Shown here: positions 1 through 8,399 of the stretch, one piece after another | Layout of the letters: every line of letters starts with the position of its first letter | Position numbering within the stretch: the stretch's first letter is position 1 | Origin: CAZAKZ01 sp964485695 | Lineage (GTDB): Bacteria > Planctomycetota > JAFGQW01 | Assembly: GCA_964485695.1 (NCBI GenBank) | Contig: CAZAKZ010000156.1 | Location: forward strand, 1-11,799 | Reading direction: 5' to 3' | Length of the DNA stretch: 11,799 nt | Notes under the pieces: model-generated | Database searches by the model: none | Told to the model about the DNA's origin: nothing | Seen by the model: only the letters and a program-made list of their open reading frames with translations | Program-made: the position numbers and the translations under genes

Positions 1-84
1 TGGTGGGGCTGAATCGATTTTATGGACTCTTATGGGGTGAGTAGTTACGAATAATGAACGCAACTCTATTTGTTTATGAGGACC

Positions 85-1338
85 ATGAACCCGAAGACCC
101 GTACCCTGTTGCTGCGCAACATCCGAACCCTCGTGACCCTGGACCACGGTAACGATGACCCGCTCACGGGCGAGGCCATGGGAGACCTGAGGGGGATCAC
201 CGAGGCCGCCGTGGCCGTGCAGAACGGCCGCATTCTGGAACACGGCCCGGACCGGCGGCTGCGGCGCAAATACGCCGGAGCCACGGTTCACGACGCGGGC
301 GGCGCCCTGGTGATGCCGGGTCTGGTGGACCCTCACACCCATCCGGTGTTTGCGGCCCCCCGCGTGGAGGAGTGGAAGCTCCGGTTGAAGGGGGCCGGAT
401 ACCAGGAGATCGCGGCCGCGGGCGGCGGCATCATGAGCAGCGTGCGGTCGGTGCGCAAGGCCAGCGATTCCCATCTGAGAAAGCGCCTGGAAGCACACGT
501 GCTGCGGCTCCACAACCACGGCGTGGCCGTGGCCGAAGCCAAGAGCGGGTACGGCCTGAACCGGAAGGACGAGGTGCGCCTGCTGAAGGCGCTGCGCTGG
601 TGGAACCGGGTCCGAGCCTTGAAGGCCGGCATCCGCCTGGTGCCCACCTGCCTGGCGGCCCACTCCGTTCCTTCGGATTACCGCACTCGCCGGGAAGCCT
701 ACATCCGGCTGGTGTGTGACCGCATCCTGCCGGAAGTGCGGCGGCAGGACCTGGCGAAGCGGGCCGACATCTTCTGCGAGGAGGGGGTCTTCTCGGTGGA
801 AGAATCCCTGCGCATCCTGGAGGTCGCCCGAACCCTGGGCTTCCGTCTCACCGTGCATGCGGACCAGCTGAGTGCCCTGGGGGGCGGCCGGCTGGCGGCC
901 GACCTGGGAGCGGACAGCGCCGACCACCTGGAGTATGCCGACCGCCGCACCGTGGCGGCCCTGAAGAAGGCGGGGACCGCGTGCGTGCTCCTGCCGGGCT
1001 CCACCTTCTACCTCAAGATGAAGAAGTGGGCACCGGGCCGGCGCATGGTCGACGTCGGGGCCGTGGTGGCCCTGGCCACTGACTTCAATCCGGGTTCATC
1101 TCCCATCGCCAGTCCGGCCGCGTGCATGACCCTGGCGTGCATGCACATGGGCCTGACGCCCGAGGAGTGCATCACGGCGTTCACCCTGAACGCCGCCTAC
1201 GCCCTACGACTCCACCACGACTTCGGCAGCCTCCGGCCCGGGAAACGGGCCGTGTTCTCGGTGTGGAACGCCGGGGAGCCGGCCGAGATCGCGTACGCCT
1301 TCGGGGACAACCTGTGTACGGGTGTCTGGTGGTTTTAA
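85..1338 (+). CDS. hutI: Imidazolonepropionase (histidine degradation)
   Basis: Predicted cytoplasmic metal-dependent amidohydrolase that opens the ring of 4-imidazolone-5-propanoate to N-formimino-L-glutamate, the third step of histidine breakdown. With ATG 85 as residue 1, the metal-binding HxH lies in DPHTHPVF (H84, H86). Further family motifs are KSGYGL (153-158), HADQ (H258, a likely metal ligand), DHLEY (280-284) and TDFNPGSSP with the late metal-binding Asp (D333). The length of 417 aa matches the family (about 400-415). The start is ambiguous: ATG 85 has GAGG only 3 nt upstream, ATG 76 and TTG 70 are in frame and lack a clear ribosome site, and they would add only 3-5 residues. No hutU, hutH or hutG is next to it, so it is not in a visible hut operon. 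It converges with the kinase gene 17 nt downstream. The family assignment is firm. Confidence 0.95.
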   Translation: MNPKTRTLLLRNIRTLVTLDHGNDDPLTGEAMGDLRGITEAAVAVQNGRILEHGPDRRLRRKYAGATVHDAGGALVMPGLVDPHTHPVFAAPRVEEWKLRLKGAGYQEIAAAGGGIMSSVRSVRKASDSHLRKRLEAHVLRLHNHGVAVAEAKSGYGLNRKDEVRLLKALRWWNRVRALKAGIRLVPTCLAAHSVPSDYRTRREAYIRLVCDRILPEVRRQDLAKRADIFCEEGVFSVEESLRILEVARTLGFRLTVHADQLSALGGGRLAADLGADSADHLEYADRRTVAALKKAGTACVLLPGSTFYLKMKKWAPGRRMVDVGAVVALATDFNPGSSPIASPAACMTLACMHMGLTPEECITAFTLNAAYALRLHHDFGSLRPGKRAVFSVWNAGEPAEIAYAFGDNLCTGVWWF

Positions 1339-1355
1339 CAGCCTGTGGATCCGGA

Positions 1356-2300
1356 TCAGACGGGCCGGGCGCCGAATCGGGAAATCACCCGGGTGGCGAG
1401 CTGCACACCCGCTCTTGCCGCCTCCTCGAGGCTGCGACCGTGGGTGAGGCCGTGAAGGAAACCCCCGGCAAAGGCGTCCCCCGCACCGGTGGTGTCCACC
1501 GGCTCGGTGGGGACGGCGGGCACGTGGATGACCTCGGAACGGGATGCGATGTAGACCCCGTTTCCTCCGTCGGTGACGGCGGCGAGGCCGCAGCGCTCGG
1601 CCATGCGCCGGGCGGCATCGCCGGGGGCCTCGACGCCCACCAGGGCGCGGGCCTCGTCGGCGTTGGCGAAGTAGAGGTCGGCGTGGTTCTCCAGGATGTC
1701 CACGTAGTCGTCGTGGTGCCGCTCAACGCAGAAGGAGTCCGAGGCCGTGAACGCCACCCGGGTGCCGCCGGTCCGGGCGAGTTGCATGGCGTGGCGGCAG
1801 GCGTCGATGGCCCTGGGGCCGTCCCAGAGATACCCCTCCACGTAGAGGTAGTGGCTGGATTGGATCGCCTCCTCGCTCACGCCCTCGCGGGTGATCTCGG
1901 CGGCGCAACCGAGGTTGGTCAGCATCGTGCGCTGGGCATCCGGGGTGATGAGGACGATGCAGACGCCCGAGGCGCGGTCGCTGTACTGGGCGCGAAACTC
2001 CACGCCGCAGGCCTCGAGGCTGTCGGTATAGGAGCGGCCGTGGGCGTCATCGTGGATGCTGCCGGTGAAGCAGGGGGTGCCCCCCAGGGTGACGATGCCC
2101 ACGAGACTGTTGGCCACGGATCCCCCGGCGCTGGGCATGACCTTCTCGCCCTTGACCAGCTCCAGGATCCGGTCCCGGGTCACCTCGTCCACCAGGGCCA
2201 TGGAGCCGGGGGGATTGCCGGTCTTCTCGACCACCTCGTGATCCACGGCGACCTGGAGATCCACCAGGGCGTTGCCGAGGCCGTAGACGTCGAATTTCAT
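1356..2300 (-). CDS. PfkB-family kinase, adenosine kinase-like
   Basis: Ribokinase/PfkB-fold kinase of 314 aa, most like bacterial adenosine kinases, which phosphorylate adenosine to AMP using ATP. The N-terminus has the GLGNALVD strand typical of the AdoK-like subgroup, followed by the glycine-rich substrate motif SAGGSVANS near residue 57. The C-terminal PfkB signature DTTGAGDAFAGG carries the predicted catalytic base Asp275 and the anion hole. A good ribosome site (GAGG, plus-strand 2308-2311) sits 7 nt before the ATG, which supports this start. The length is normal for the family. The gene converges with hutI and is divergent from the thioredoxin-fold gene across 162 nt. Substrate is inferred from the overall pattern only; another sugar or nucleoside (ribose, inosine-guanosine, fructose) cannot be excluded from sequence alone. 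Confidence 0.88.
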   Translation of the reverse strand: MKFDVYGLGNALVDLQVAVDHEVVEKTGNPPGSMALVDEVTRDRILELVKGEKVMPSAGGSVANSLVGIVTLGGTPCFTGSIHDDAHGRSYTDSLEACGVEFRAQYSDRASGVCIVLITPDAQRTMLTNLGCAAEITREGVSEEAIQSSHYLYVEGYLWDGPRAIDACRHAMQLARTGGTRVAFTASDSFCVERHHDDYVDILENHADLYFANADEARALVGVEAPGDAARRMAERCGLAAVTDGGNGVYIASRSEVIHVPAVPTEPVDTTGAGDAFAGGFLHGLTHGRSLEEAARAGVQLATRVISRFGARPV

Positions 2301-2462
2301 GAAACTTCCTCAATTGGGTTGCGGACAGGAGATCCCTCGTCGTCAGAGCTTCCCGGGGGGGGAATTCGATCGCAGGGGAATGGTAGTGGATCCCCGGGTT
2401 CCGGTAAACTCAAAGAGAAAATGCCGATGATATTGTCGGACCCGAATGCCGGAAAGGACTCG

Positions 2463-4115
2463 ATGCCTCCTGTCAGAACCGTTTGGTTCGTATTGCTGTT
2501 TTTCCTGGTTTGCATGCCGGCCCCTGCCAGGGGTCAGATGTGCGGGCCCGTGGACTTCGGCCCGATCCTCAAGGCCCACGAGCAGGTTACCCGGGAGCTC
2601 GGCCTGAAAGCCGCCTTTTCCAGGATGCAGGCCGCTATCCGTGACCCTGTCTGGGACGCGGAGAAGTCCCAGAGGGATGCCGGGTATCGCCGGGACTTTT
2701 TTCAGGAGGTTCGAAAGGCGGAGCAGCGCCGGAAGCAGCTTGCTCTCGCGTTCCTGGACCGGTTCGAGGGAGCCCTCTCCTCCGGTGTCGGCCTCTTCTA
2801 CCGGGGGCTGGCCCTGAAGCTCTCGGGGGAGCCGTCCCGTGCCCAGGAGGCCCTGAGGGCGTTCTGGCTGCGGAAGAAAAAGCACCTCCTGCGGAACCGG
2901 GCTCTCATCGAGGCCGTGGAGTGTCTCCTCCTGGGAAGGTCTGACTTCCGGAAGCCCAAAGCCCTGGAAAAGGAGCTGGCCAGGATCGAAAGGGCCGGGG
3001 GCTACCTCCAGTGGTTGAAGAGGAAGAAGCTATCTCCTGAGCAAATGACCATGGTGGAGAACCTGGATCGAAAGCGGGAGGAGAACGACCTGAGAGCGGC
3101 CTACTTCACCCTGGTCCTGGACCTGGAGAAGGAGGAACAAAAGGCCCTGGTGGATGAGATCAAATCCTTCACAAGGATCTCGAAACGGGGGGACCTCGAC
3201 GAGGAGGTCTACCATGGCTCCCCGGATGGACGCCGGGCCTACTGGAGCACCCGGCCGAAGGTGAGACGGGCGCGACAGGCCGCGGTGCGGGACTTCTTCA
3301 AGGAGCACCGGACCGTCCTGGCTCGGTCTGTGGGTCGGATCTGGCTGGCCAGGGCGTTCGCTCTGGCCGGTGATACCCAAAGGGCCGAGGAGGCCTATCG
3401 CCGGTTTCGAGACGAGGTCGTGGATCATCCGGATCGGGCGGCCGCGGGCCTGGAGCTGGCGCGGATTCTCACTCACGACCTTGATCGGGCCGAGGGGGCC
3501 GCAGCGGTTGTGGAAGACCTGATCAGGGCAGCGCTGACGCCCGACCAGGACAAGGCCGTGCAGGCCTTGAAACGCCGTCTGGACCGGGAGCGTGCCGGAA
3601 GAGAGATCCAGCACGGTCTCCTGGGAAAGCCCGTGCCGGCCCTCCCCGCGCTCGACGCGGTGGGAGATCCGGTCCCTGCGGAGTGGAAACTCGAGGGGCG
3701 CATCACGATCCTCGTGTTCCATGCCCCCTGGAGCGCGCCCTCCAGAGACCTGCTCGTGAAGCTGGCCGGCCTCCAAAAGCAAGAGCCGTGGAAGTCGACC
3801 CAGATCCTGGGCATCTCGCGCTACTTCGGATTCGGGTGGGAGGCCGCGGACTGCGTCGATGGAGACCTCCGGGGCCGGTGCGTCGGCCCGGACCTGGACG
3901 GGAAGCGAGAGCGGGCGCTCCACCTGCGCCTCCAGCAGGCGGCCGGCCTGGCGTTCCCCCTGGCACTCACGGCCGAGGACGTCCTCGGGACGCGGTTCGG
4001 AGTCCGGACCTATCCCACGGTCCTGGTGGTGGATGCCGGGGGCATCGTCCGGCACCTGGCAGAAGGCGCAGCCTGCCTTCCCGGGGTGAAGAAGGTGCTG
4101 AAGGCCGCGCGTTGA
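2463..4115 (+). CDS. Exported TPR-like protein with redox-inactive thioredoxin-fold domain
   Basis: Predicted 550-aa exported protein. The N-terminus (MPPVRTVWFVLLFFLVCMPAPARGQ) is a signal peptide, probably cleaved near ARG-Q. ATG 2463 is chosen because GGAAAGG lies 5 nt upstream and it places the signal peptide first; an in-frame ATG at 2421 has a poorer site. Residues 27-380 are charged and helical with TPR-like stretches (for example AFALAGDTQRAEEAYRRF). Residues about 386-548 form a TlpA/AhpC-like thioredoxin fold: GKPVPALPALDAVG, then the strand ILVFHAPW, and the cis-proline motif TYPTV (P518). The position of the usual WCxxC reads WSAPSR, so both redox cysteines are serines (S424, S427). 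The domain probably binds or scaffolds rather than exchanging disulfides. The gene is divergent from the kinase and convergent with the HEAT gene. No specific function can be named. Confidence 0.82.
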   Translation: MPPVRTVWFVLLFFLVCMPAPARGQMCGPVDFGPILKAHEQVTRELGLKAAFSRMQAAIRDPVWDAEKSQRDAGYRRDFFQEVRKAEQRRKQLALAFLDRFEGALSSGVGLFYRGLALKLSGEPSRAQEALRAFWLRKKKHLLRNRALIEAVECLLLGRSDFRKPKALEKELARIERAGGYLQWLKRKKLSPEQMTMVENLDRKREENDLRAAYFTLVLDLEKEEQKALVDEIKSFTRISKRGDLDEEVYHGSPDGRRAYWSTRPKVRRARQAAVRDFFKEHRTVLARSVGRIWLARAFALAGDTQRAEEAYRRFRDEVVDHPDRAAAGLELARILTHDLDRAEGAAAVVEDLIRAALTPDQDKAVQALKRRLDRERAGREIQHGLLGKPVPALPALDAVGDPVPAEWKLEGRITILVFHAPWSAPSRDLLVKLAGLQKQEPWKSTQILGISRYFGFGWEAADCVDGDLRGRCVGPDLDGKRERALHLRLQQAAGLAFPLALTAEDVLGTRFGVRTYPTVLVVDAGGIVRHLAEGAACLPGVKKVLKAAR

Positions 4116-4116
4116 T

Positions 4117-4214
4117 CCCACGCTCTGTTTTTTTCCTGGATCGGGACATCTCAAAGCTGTGGAGCATCCCACGAACCTGAGATGTCCCGATCCAGGAAAA
4201 AAACAGAGCGTGGG
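4117..4214. repeat. 98-nt perfect palindromic element, copy 1
   Basis: Two 37-nt arms (4117-4153 and 4178-4214) are exact reverse complements, separated by a 24-nt loop (4154-4177). The element begins one nucleotide after the TGA of the thioredoxin-fold gene and ends directly against the TAG of the convergent HEAT gene, so it fills the gap completely. The loop holds, on the minus strand at 4176-4159, GTTCGTGGGATGCTCCAC, shared exactly with the second element at 8398-8493. Each arm contains a run of seven T or A that pairs with its partner. On both strands the inner stem is followed by A7, not U7, so it is not a classical intrinsic terminator. Its position still suits it to stopping or protecting two converging transcripts. 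No target-site duplication is evident. Confidence 0.93.
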
Positions 4215-5039
4215 CTACTCTGCCGGCCGGACCTTGCCCAGGGCTTCCACAGCCGCGGCACGCACCTCGGGGTGGTCGTCCTTTAAGGCCGATTCCAGGA
4301 GTCCGGCGGCTTCCTCTTCCACCTCGCGCCCGAACAGGCCGAGGACCCGGGCGGCCCAGGCACGGAAGAGCCAGTCCTCGCCTGCCAGGGCCTCCAGGAT
4401 CGGCTGCAGGTTTTCTCCGGCGGGGGTGAGGTCCGCCAGGCCGAGCGCCCCGATGTACCGGACCCTGGGTGATGCGTCCTCGGTCATTTCGAGAAAGGTG
4501 GGAATGGCCCGGGGTGCGATGTGGCTGGCGGCAGTGACCGCGCCCTGTCGGGTCCGGTCGCCTCCCTTTTCGGACTGGAGCACCTCGACCAGGGCCGGTA
4601 CTGCCACCGCTCCCACCTGGACCAGGGCGTCCACGGCCGCTTCGACCACCCGGTCCTCGCCGTCTCCGAGGGCCTTGACCAGGGCCGGGGCCGCGGGCGC
4701 GGCGCGGTCTGCACTCCGGCCGACCTGGACCGCCGCTGCCCGGCGAATCGACGCGTCTCCGTCCTCGAGGAGAGCGGCCAGGACCTCCATGGCCTTGTGG
4801 GCATCCCCACCCACCTTGACCAGGGCGTCTGCGGCCTGGAGCCGCACCGATTTACCCTCGTCCTCGAGGGCCCGGGAAAGGGCTTCGACAGCGTCCCGGG
4901 CCTCCAGGCCCAGGGCGCCCAGCTGCCGGACTGCGTCTTCCCGGGCGGCGGCATCGCCGGTCTCAAGCGCCTGGAGGAGCAATGGAACCTTGCTCTTCTC
5001 CGGACGGTCTTTCTTCTTGAACAGGTCCAGAAAACCCAT
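4215..5039 (-). CDS. HEAT-repeat protein
   Basis: Predicted cytoplasmic 274-aa alpha-solenoid. After a short basic N-terminus (MGFLDLFKKKDRPEKSK), nearly the entire chain is a row of about seven HEAT repeats of the PBS-lyase type, each of about 30-37 residues with the pattern LLxALxDxDxxVRxAAAxALGxxG. Examples are ALEDEGKSVRLQAADALVKVG, near residue 60, and the C-terminal DDHPEVRAAAVEALGKV. Such proteins are protein-protein scaffolds; nothing here points to phycobilin lyase activity. ATG 5039 is chosen because the repeat domain begins just after it and upstream in-frame sequence to 5339 is unlike a protein and would overlap the divergent gene. The ribosome site is weak (GGGGTTGGG). The gene is divergent from the beta-helix gene, and its stop codon abuts the palindrome. 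The partner is unknown. Confidence 0.87.
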   Translation of the reverse strand: MGFLDLFKKKDRPEKSKVPLLLQALETGDAAAREDAVRQLGALGLEARDAVEALSRALEDEGKSVRLQAADALVKVGGDAHKAMEVLAALLEDGDASIRRAAAVQVGRSADRAAPAAPALVKALGDGEDRVVEAAVDALVQVGAVAVPALVEVLQSEKGGDRTRQGAVTAASHIAPRAIPTFLEMTEDASPRVRYIGALGLADLTPAGENLQPILEALAGEDWLFRAWAARVLGLFGREVEEEAAGLLESALKDDHPEVRAAAVEALGKVRPAE

Positions 5040-5087
5040 GGAGCCCAACCCCACTTTCTTTACATGTTCACGCTTCGGATTCGACAC

Positions 5088-5093
5088 ATCATA
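5088..5093 (-). promoter_or_regulatory. Possible -10 box for the HEAT gene
   Basis: Reading the minus strand gives TATGAT (5 of 6 to TATAAT), about 42 nt before the ATG at 5039. No good -35 is seen at 17-18 nt spacing (best candidate ATGAAG, 3 of 6). It is one half of a roughly symmetric divergent arrangement with a TATGAT on the other strand at 5156-5161. Confidence 0.3.
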
Positions 5094-5155
5094 CCCATTT
5101 CGCACCCCGCCTTCATCCGCTTTTGACTGGCCTGGTGAATTCCGCCTCGACTCCG

Positions 5156-5161
5156 TATGAT
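5156..5161 (+). promoter_or_regulatory. Possible -10 box for the beta-helix gene
   Basis: TATGAT (5 of 6 to TATAAT) about 48 nt before ATG 5209, with a poor -35 (TGGTGA, 5133-5138) at 17-nt spacing. It would give a leader of about 40 nt that includes the strong GGAGG ribosome site at 5198-5202. The call is based on one hexamer and its placement only. Confidence 0.3.
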
Positions 5162-5208
5162 GGTGCGGACCCAACCGGATTTCCCGCGTCTCTTCATGGA
5201 GGGTGAAG

Positions 5209-8200
5209 ATGAAGCTTGCCGCCGTGATCTTTGTGTCCCTGAGCGTGGGCATCCTCCCCGCACTCGTCGCCCAGGAGAGGATCCTCACCAAGAGCGTCAC
5301 CCTCAAGAAGAACGCCATCCTCAGCTCTCCCCTCGTCATCCAGGCGAATCACATCACCCTCGACGGCAACGGTGCCGTGATCCAGGGCCCGGGCCGGCCA
5401 GGGGATCGAAAGAGCTACATTGGTACGGGCGTGCGGGCCGAGGGGTGCTCCGGCGTCACCATCGTGAATCTGAAGGTGCGGGGATTCGAGCGGGGCCTGG
5501 CCGCCCGCGACGGCACGGGGTGGCGCATCGGAAACTGTGACTTCTCGGACAACTACCACGATCCCGACCACGGCTGGGGCGACTACAAGCGCGTGGGGGG
5601 CCTCATATTGACCCGGATCTCGAAGAGCGAGATCTGCAAGACGCATGCAAACCGGGTCTGGAACGGCCTGGACCTGTGGGAGTGCCACCAGAACCGCATC
5701 GTGAAGAACGACTTCTCCCACTGCTCCAACGTCTGTCTGAAGCTCTGGACCTCGTGCAAGAACCAGGTGGTGGAGAACAATCTGTCCTACGGCCTCCGCA
5801 TCCGGCCCGGCGAGGTCCACGCCCGGGACTCCACCAGCGTGCTCCTGGAGAGCGGTTCGAACCACAACACCTTCGTGAAGAACGACGCCACCCACGGCGG
5901 GGACGGCATCTTCATCCGGGTGCTGAACGGGTGGGTGTCCACGGGCAACGTTTTCATCGAGAACGACTGCTCCCACGCCAACAACAACGGCTTCGAGGCG
6001 TGGAGTCCGGGCAACACCTACCTCCGGAACAAGGCCAACCACTGCAGCTTCGGATTCTGGCTCGGCGGGTCGGACCACACGGTCCTCATCGGCAACGAGG
6101 CCGCGTACAACGGCCTTTCCGACGGCAACCACAACGCGCCCGAGTCCGACTTCGTCCACGGGGGCATCGTCATCGTCCATGGCTCCGGAAGCCACACCAT
6201 CATCGACGGCAACCACTGCCACCACAACAACGGGGCCGGCATCGTGTTTCGCGGCGACCTCCGCTCCCGCGGCGAGAAGTGGAAGATGTACCACCTCGTG
6301 GTGCAGCGGAACCGGCTGGAGAACAATCGCTGGGGCCTCTTCGCCCGGTTCACCGACTGGCTCGACCTGGCCGGGAACACCTTCGCGGAAAACAAGGAGG
6401 ACGAGTTTCTCGAGGACGTGACCCACGTCACGCGCTTTGAAGCCGATGCCGACGTGAAGGCGCCGCCCAGGGCAATGCTCCGGGGGCCTTCCTCGGCGGG
6501 GGTCGGTAAGAAGGTGGTGTTCGATGCCTCGCGGAGCAAATGTCCAGGCGGCCGACCCATCACATTCCAGTGGGACGTGGGCGGGACGCGCTATTCTAGC
6601 CCGGTGGTGAAGCACGTCTTCTCGCGGCCCGGTTTTTACCGCGTCGGGGTCACGGTCTCCAACGGTGTCCTGTCCAGCCTGGCCTTCCTGGACTTCTACG
6701 CCGTGGAGGCCGTGCGGGAGACGGGCACCGAGGGCCAGGCCGGCCGATGGGGCTGGACCATGGGCCACAATGCCGACAACAAGGGGCAGGTCCAATTCAA
6801 GGACCAGGCCGTGGCCCTGGTGGGGCGGACTTCGGTGTGCATGCGGCCTGACCCGTACAAGGGACACGACGTCACGGCCGTCTTCCCGAAGGACCGGTCG
6901 GCGCGGTGGAATCTGAAGAAGAGAAAGCACCTCACCTTCTGGCTTCGGTTCCGGAATCCCAACAACGGCGGATTCCAGGGCGTGAATCCCATCGTGCGCC
7001 TGCATGCGGGCAAGGCGGCCTACACCTACACCCCCGCGTACAAGGGCATGCCGCGGAACCTGCTGGGCGACCTGCCCTACAGCGAGGCGCGCCACGGCTG
7101 GCTCCACGTGGAGATCCCCATGGCCGGCAGCGACGCGTGGGTGCGGTCGGAATCGTTCGAGGGGGTACCACCGCCCCACATCGACAAGGACCTGGAGTTC
7201 GTCACCAGCGCCACCCGGATCCGATCCCAGAACGCCTCCTCCCTCGCCTCGGACGGCACGTATATCTACTGCATGGTTTCAGACCACGACCGCCTCTTCA
7301 AGTCGAGGGACGGCCGGCAGTGGGTGGACCGGAACCGACCCACCCGGGATCTGAAGGGCGCCCGGGCCGACTGGACCAGCGGCATGCTGGCCTTCCACGC
7401 CGGTAGCGGGGAGAAGGGGAGCCTGATCCTCGCCTACCGCATCCCGGAACGGAACAAATTCGGCCGGCACCCCAAGCGCCTCGTGGCCTACGACGTGGCC
7501 GGCGACACCTGGTCCTGGTTGCCCGCGCAAACGGCCATGGGCCACGGCTCCGTGATGGTTGACGATTGCCTCTTCGGCCTGGCCCACGCCGTGGGAGGAA
7601 ACTACGGCGGGCCGCTGTGCCGCGTGAATCTCCGGACGCCCTCCGGGTGGGGCGATCGGTCAGTTCTGGGCGGCCTGAAGGGCGATAACACCTGGTGGCT
7701 GAGCCGGGCCGCGCAGCTGGCCGTGGTGGACCACAGAATCTGGGGCATCAAGAACGACTGGATCACCCCGCAGCCCGGGGAAAAGGACAAGATCGGCGAC
7801 CGCCTCTTCGTGTTCGATCCCGGTAAGTATACGCCCTCGAAGTTCACGGGAGAAAATCGCTGGCACGAGAAGAACTGGAAGGCGGTGCAGACCCCGGGGA
7901 AGGACATGGGCCCGCTGCCCTTCGAGGTGGGCCACGGCGCCTCGCTGGTGGCCTTACCGCCCGGGTGGTGCACGAGCGTGGGCGAGAAGGGGGGGCTCTT
8001 CATCGTGGCGGGGTGCTCGCCCTCCAACCACGAGGGCCACGGCGCGCCCTCGAACCGCTACGCCGTGTACGACGTTGAGAGCCGGAAGTTCACCCCCGGG
8101 ATTCTGCCCGGCCCCACCGGCACGGGCACCAGCGCGGTGTTCCATGACGGGAAGCTCTTCATCAAGCGGGGCGGCATGCACCACGGCCCCCTGAACGGCG

Positions 8201-8367
8201 ATCTCTGGATCGTGACCCCGCTCACACCGGCCCGGGCGCGGGCGGCCGCGGCCAGGACAAAGCGCGAACGCTTCGACCCGGGGCGCGTGGATTCGTTGAG
8301 CCTCCAGTTCGACTCCACGGGCCACGAGGCGTTTCGCGTCTGGATCGACGGCCTGGGATTCGAGTAG
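5209..8367 (+). CDS. Secreted beta-helix / PKD / split jelly-roll / beta-propeller protein
   Basis: Predicted exported 1052-aa multidomain protein. ATG 5209 follows GGAGG (5198-5202) by 6 nt; a GTG at 5203 is in frame but overlaps the ribosome site. Residues 1-22 are a signal peptide (MKLAAVIFVSLSVGILPALVAQ). Residues about 25-410 are a NosD-type right-handed parallel beta-helix with Asn/Gly-rich turns (HITLDGNG, NRIVKNDFSHC, HNTFVKNDATHGGDGI, NTYLRNKANHCSFGF). Residues about 420-500 are a PKD domain (FDASRS, FQWDVGG, KHVFSRPGFYRVGVTVSNG). Residues about 512-650 look like the first part of a carbohydrate-binding jelly roll (WLHVEIPMAGSDAW). Residues about 655-1005 look like a propeller, and the jelly roll appears to resume at 1022-1052 (VDSLSLQFDSTGHEAFRVWIDGLGFE is split here as VDSLSLQFDS and FRVWIDGLGFE). 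Substrate and catalysis are unknown; the adjoining fucosidase suggests polysaccharide work. It might instead be non-catalytic. Confidence 0.85.
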   Translation: MKLAAVIFVSLSVGILPALVAQERILTKSVTLKKNAILSSPLVIQANHITLDGNGAVIQGPGRPGDRKSYIGTGVRAEGCSGVTIVNLKVRGFERGLAARDGTGWRIGNCDFSDNYHDPDHGWGDYKRVGGLILTRISKSEICKTHANRVWNGLDLWECHQNRIVKNDFSHCSNVCLKLWTSCKNQVVENNLSYGLRIRPGEVHARDSTSVLLESGSNHNTFVKNDATHGGDGIFIRVLNGWVSTGNVFIENDCSHANNNGFEAWSPGNTYLRNKANHCSFGFWLGGSDHTVLIGNEAAYNGLSDGNHNAPESDFVHGGIVIVHGSGSHTIIDGNHCHHNNGAGIVFRGDLRSRGEKWKMYHLVVQRNRLENNRWGLFARFTDWLDLAGNTFAENKEDEFLEDVTHVTRFEADADVKAPPRAMLRGPSSAGVGKKVVFDASRSKCPGGRPITFQWDVGGTRYSSPVVKHVFSRPGFYRVGVTVSNGVLSSLAFLDFYAVEAVRETGTEGQAGRWGWTMGHNADNKGQVQFKDQAVALVGRTSVCMRPDPYKGHDVTAVFPKDRSARWNLKKRKHLTFWLRFRNPNNGGFQGVNPIVRLHAGKAAYTYTPAYKGMPRNLLGDLPYSEARHGWLHVEIPMAGSDAWVRSESFEGVPPPHIDKDLEFVTSATRIRSQNASSLASDGTYIYCMVSDHDRLFKSRDGRQWVDRNRPTRDLKGARADWTSGMLAFHAGSGEKGSLILAYRIPERNKFGRHPKRLVAYDVAGDTWSWLPAQTAMGHGSVMVDDCLFGLAHAVGGNYGGPLCRVNLRTPSGWGDRSVLGGLKGDNTWWLSRAAQLAVVDHRIWGIKNDWITPQPGEKDKIGDRLFVFDPGKYTPSKFTGENRWHEKNWKAVQTPGKDMGPLPFEVGHGASLVALPPGWCTSVGEKGGLFIVAGCSPSNHEGHGAPSNRYAVYDVESRKFTPGILPGPTGTGTSAVFHDGKLFIKRGGMHHGPLNGDLWIVTPLTPARARAAAARTKRERFDPGRVDSLSLQFDSTGHEAFRVWIDGLGFE

Positions 8368-8375
8368 GTGAGAAT

Positions 8376-8399
8376 GGATAGCCGCCTCTCGGCGGATCC
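8376..8399 (+). terminator. Small hairpin after the beta-helix gene
   Basis: CCGCC (8382-8386), a TCTC loop and GGCGG (8391-8395) form a GC-rich stem. It is extended by GGAT (8376-8379) pairing with ATCC (8396-8399) across a two-base AG bulge. It lies 8 nt after the stop codon. No U tract follows, so it could be a weak or Rho-assisted terminator or a 3'-end stabiliser. It overlaps the left edge of the second palindromic element by two bases. Confidence 0.35.

Noticed and set aside
1..84. A promoter for hutI before the gene
   Set aside because: AATAAT at 50-55 looks like a -10 but has no credible -35 at 17 nt; nothing reliable can be called in this leader.
1122..2462. A long open frame on the plus strand running ahead of the thioredoxin-fold gene
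   Set aside because: It lies over the end of hutI and opposite the whole kinase gene, both of which have clear family motifs. The true start is ATG 2463, with a ribosome site and signal peptide.
3030..4172. A 380-codon open frame on the minus strand
   Set aside because: It is antisense to the thioredoxin-fold gene and starts inside the palindrome, with no motif.
5123..5161. TTGACT at 5123-5128 as a -35 for the TATGAT at 5156-5161
   Set aside because: The spacer is 27 nt, too long for a sigma-70 promoter.
5040..5339. An upstream in-frame extension of the HEAT gene
   Set aside because: It would run into the divergent beta-helix gene, does not read like a protein, and ATG 5039 precedes a sensible N-terminus.
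5194..7179. A 661-codon open frame on the minus strand
   Set aside because: It is antisense to the beta-helix gene, has no recognisable motif and is typical of shadow frames in high-GC DNA.
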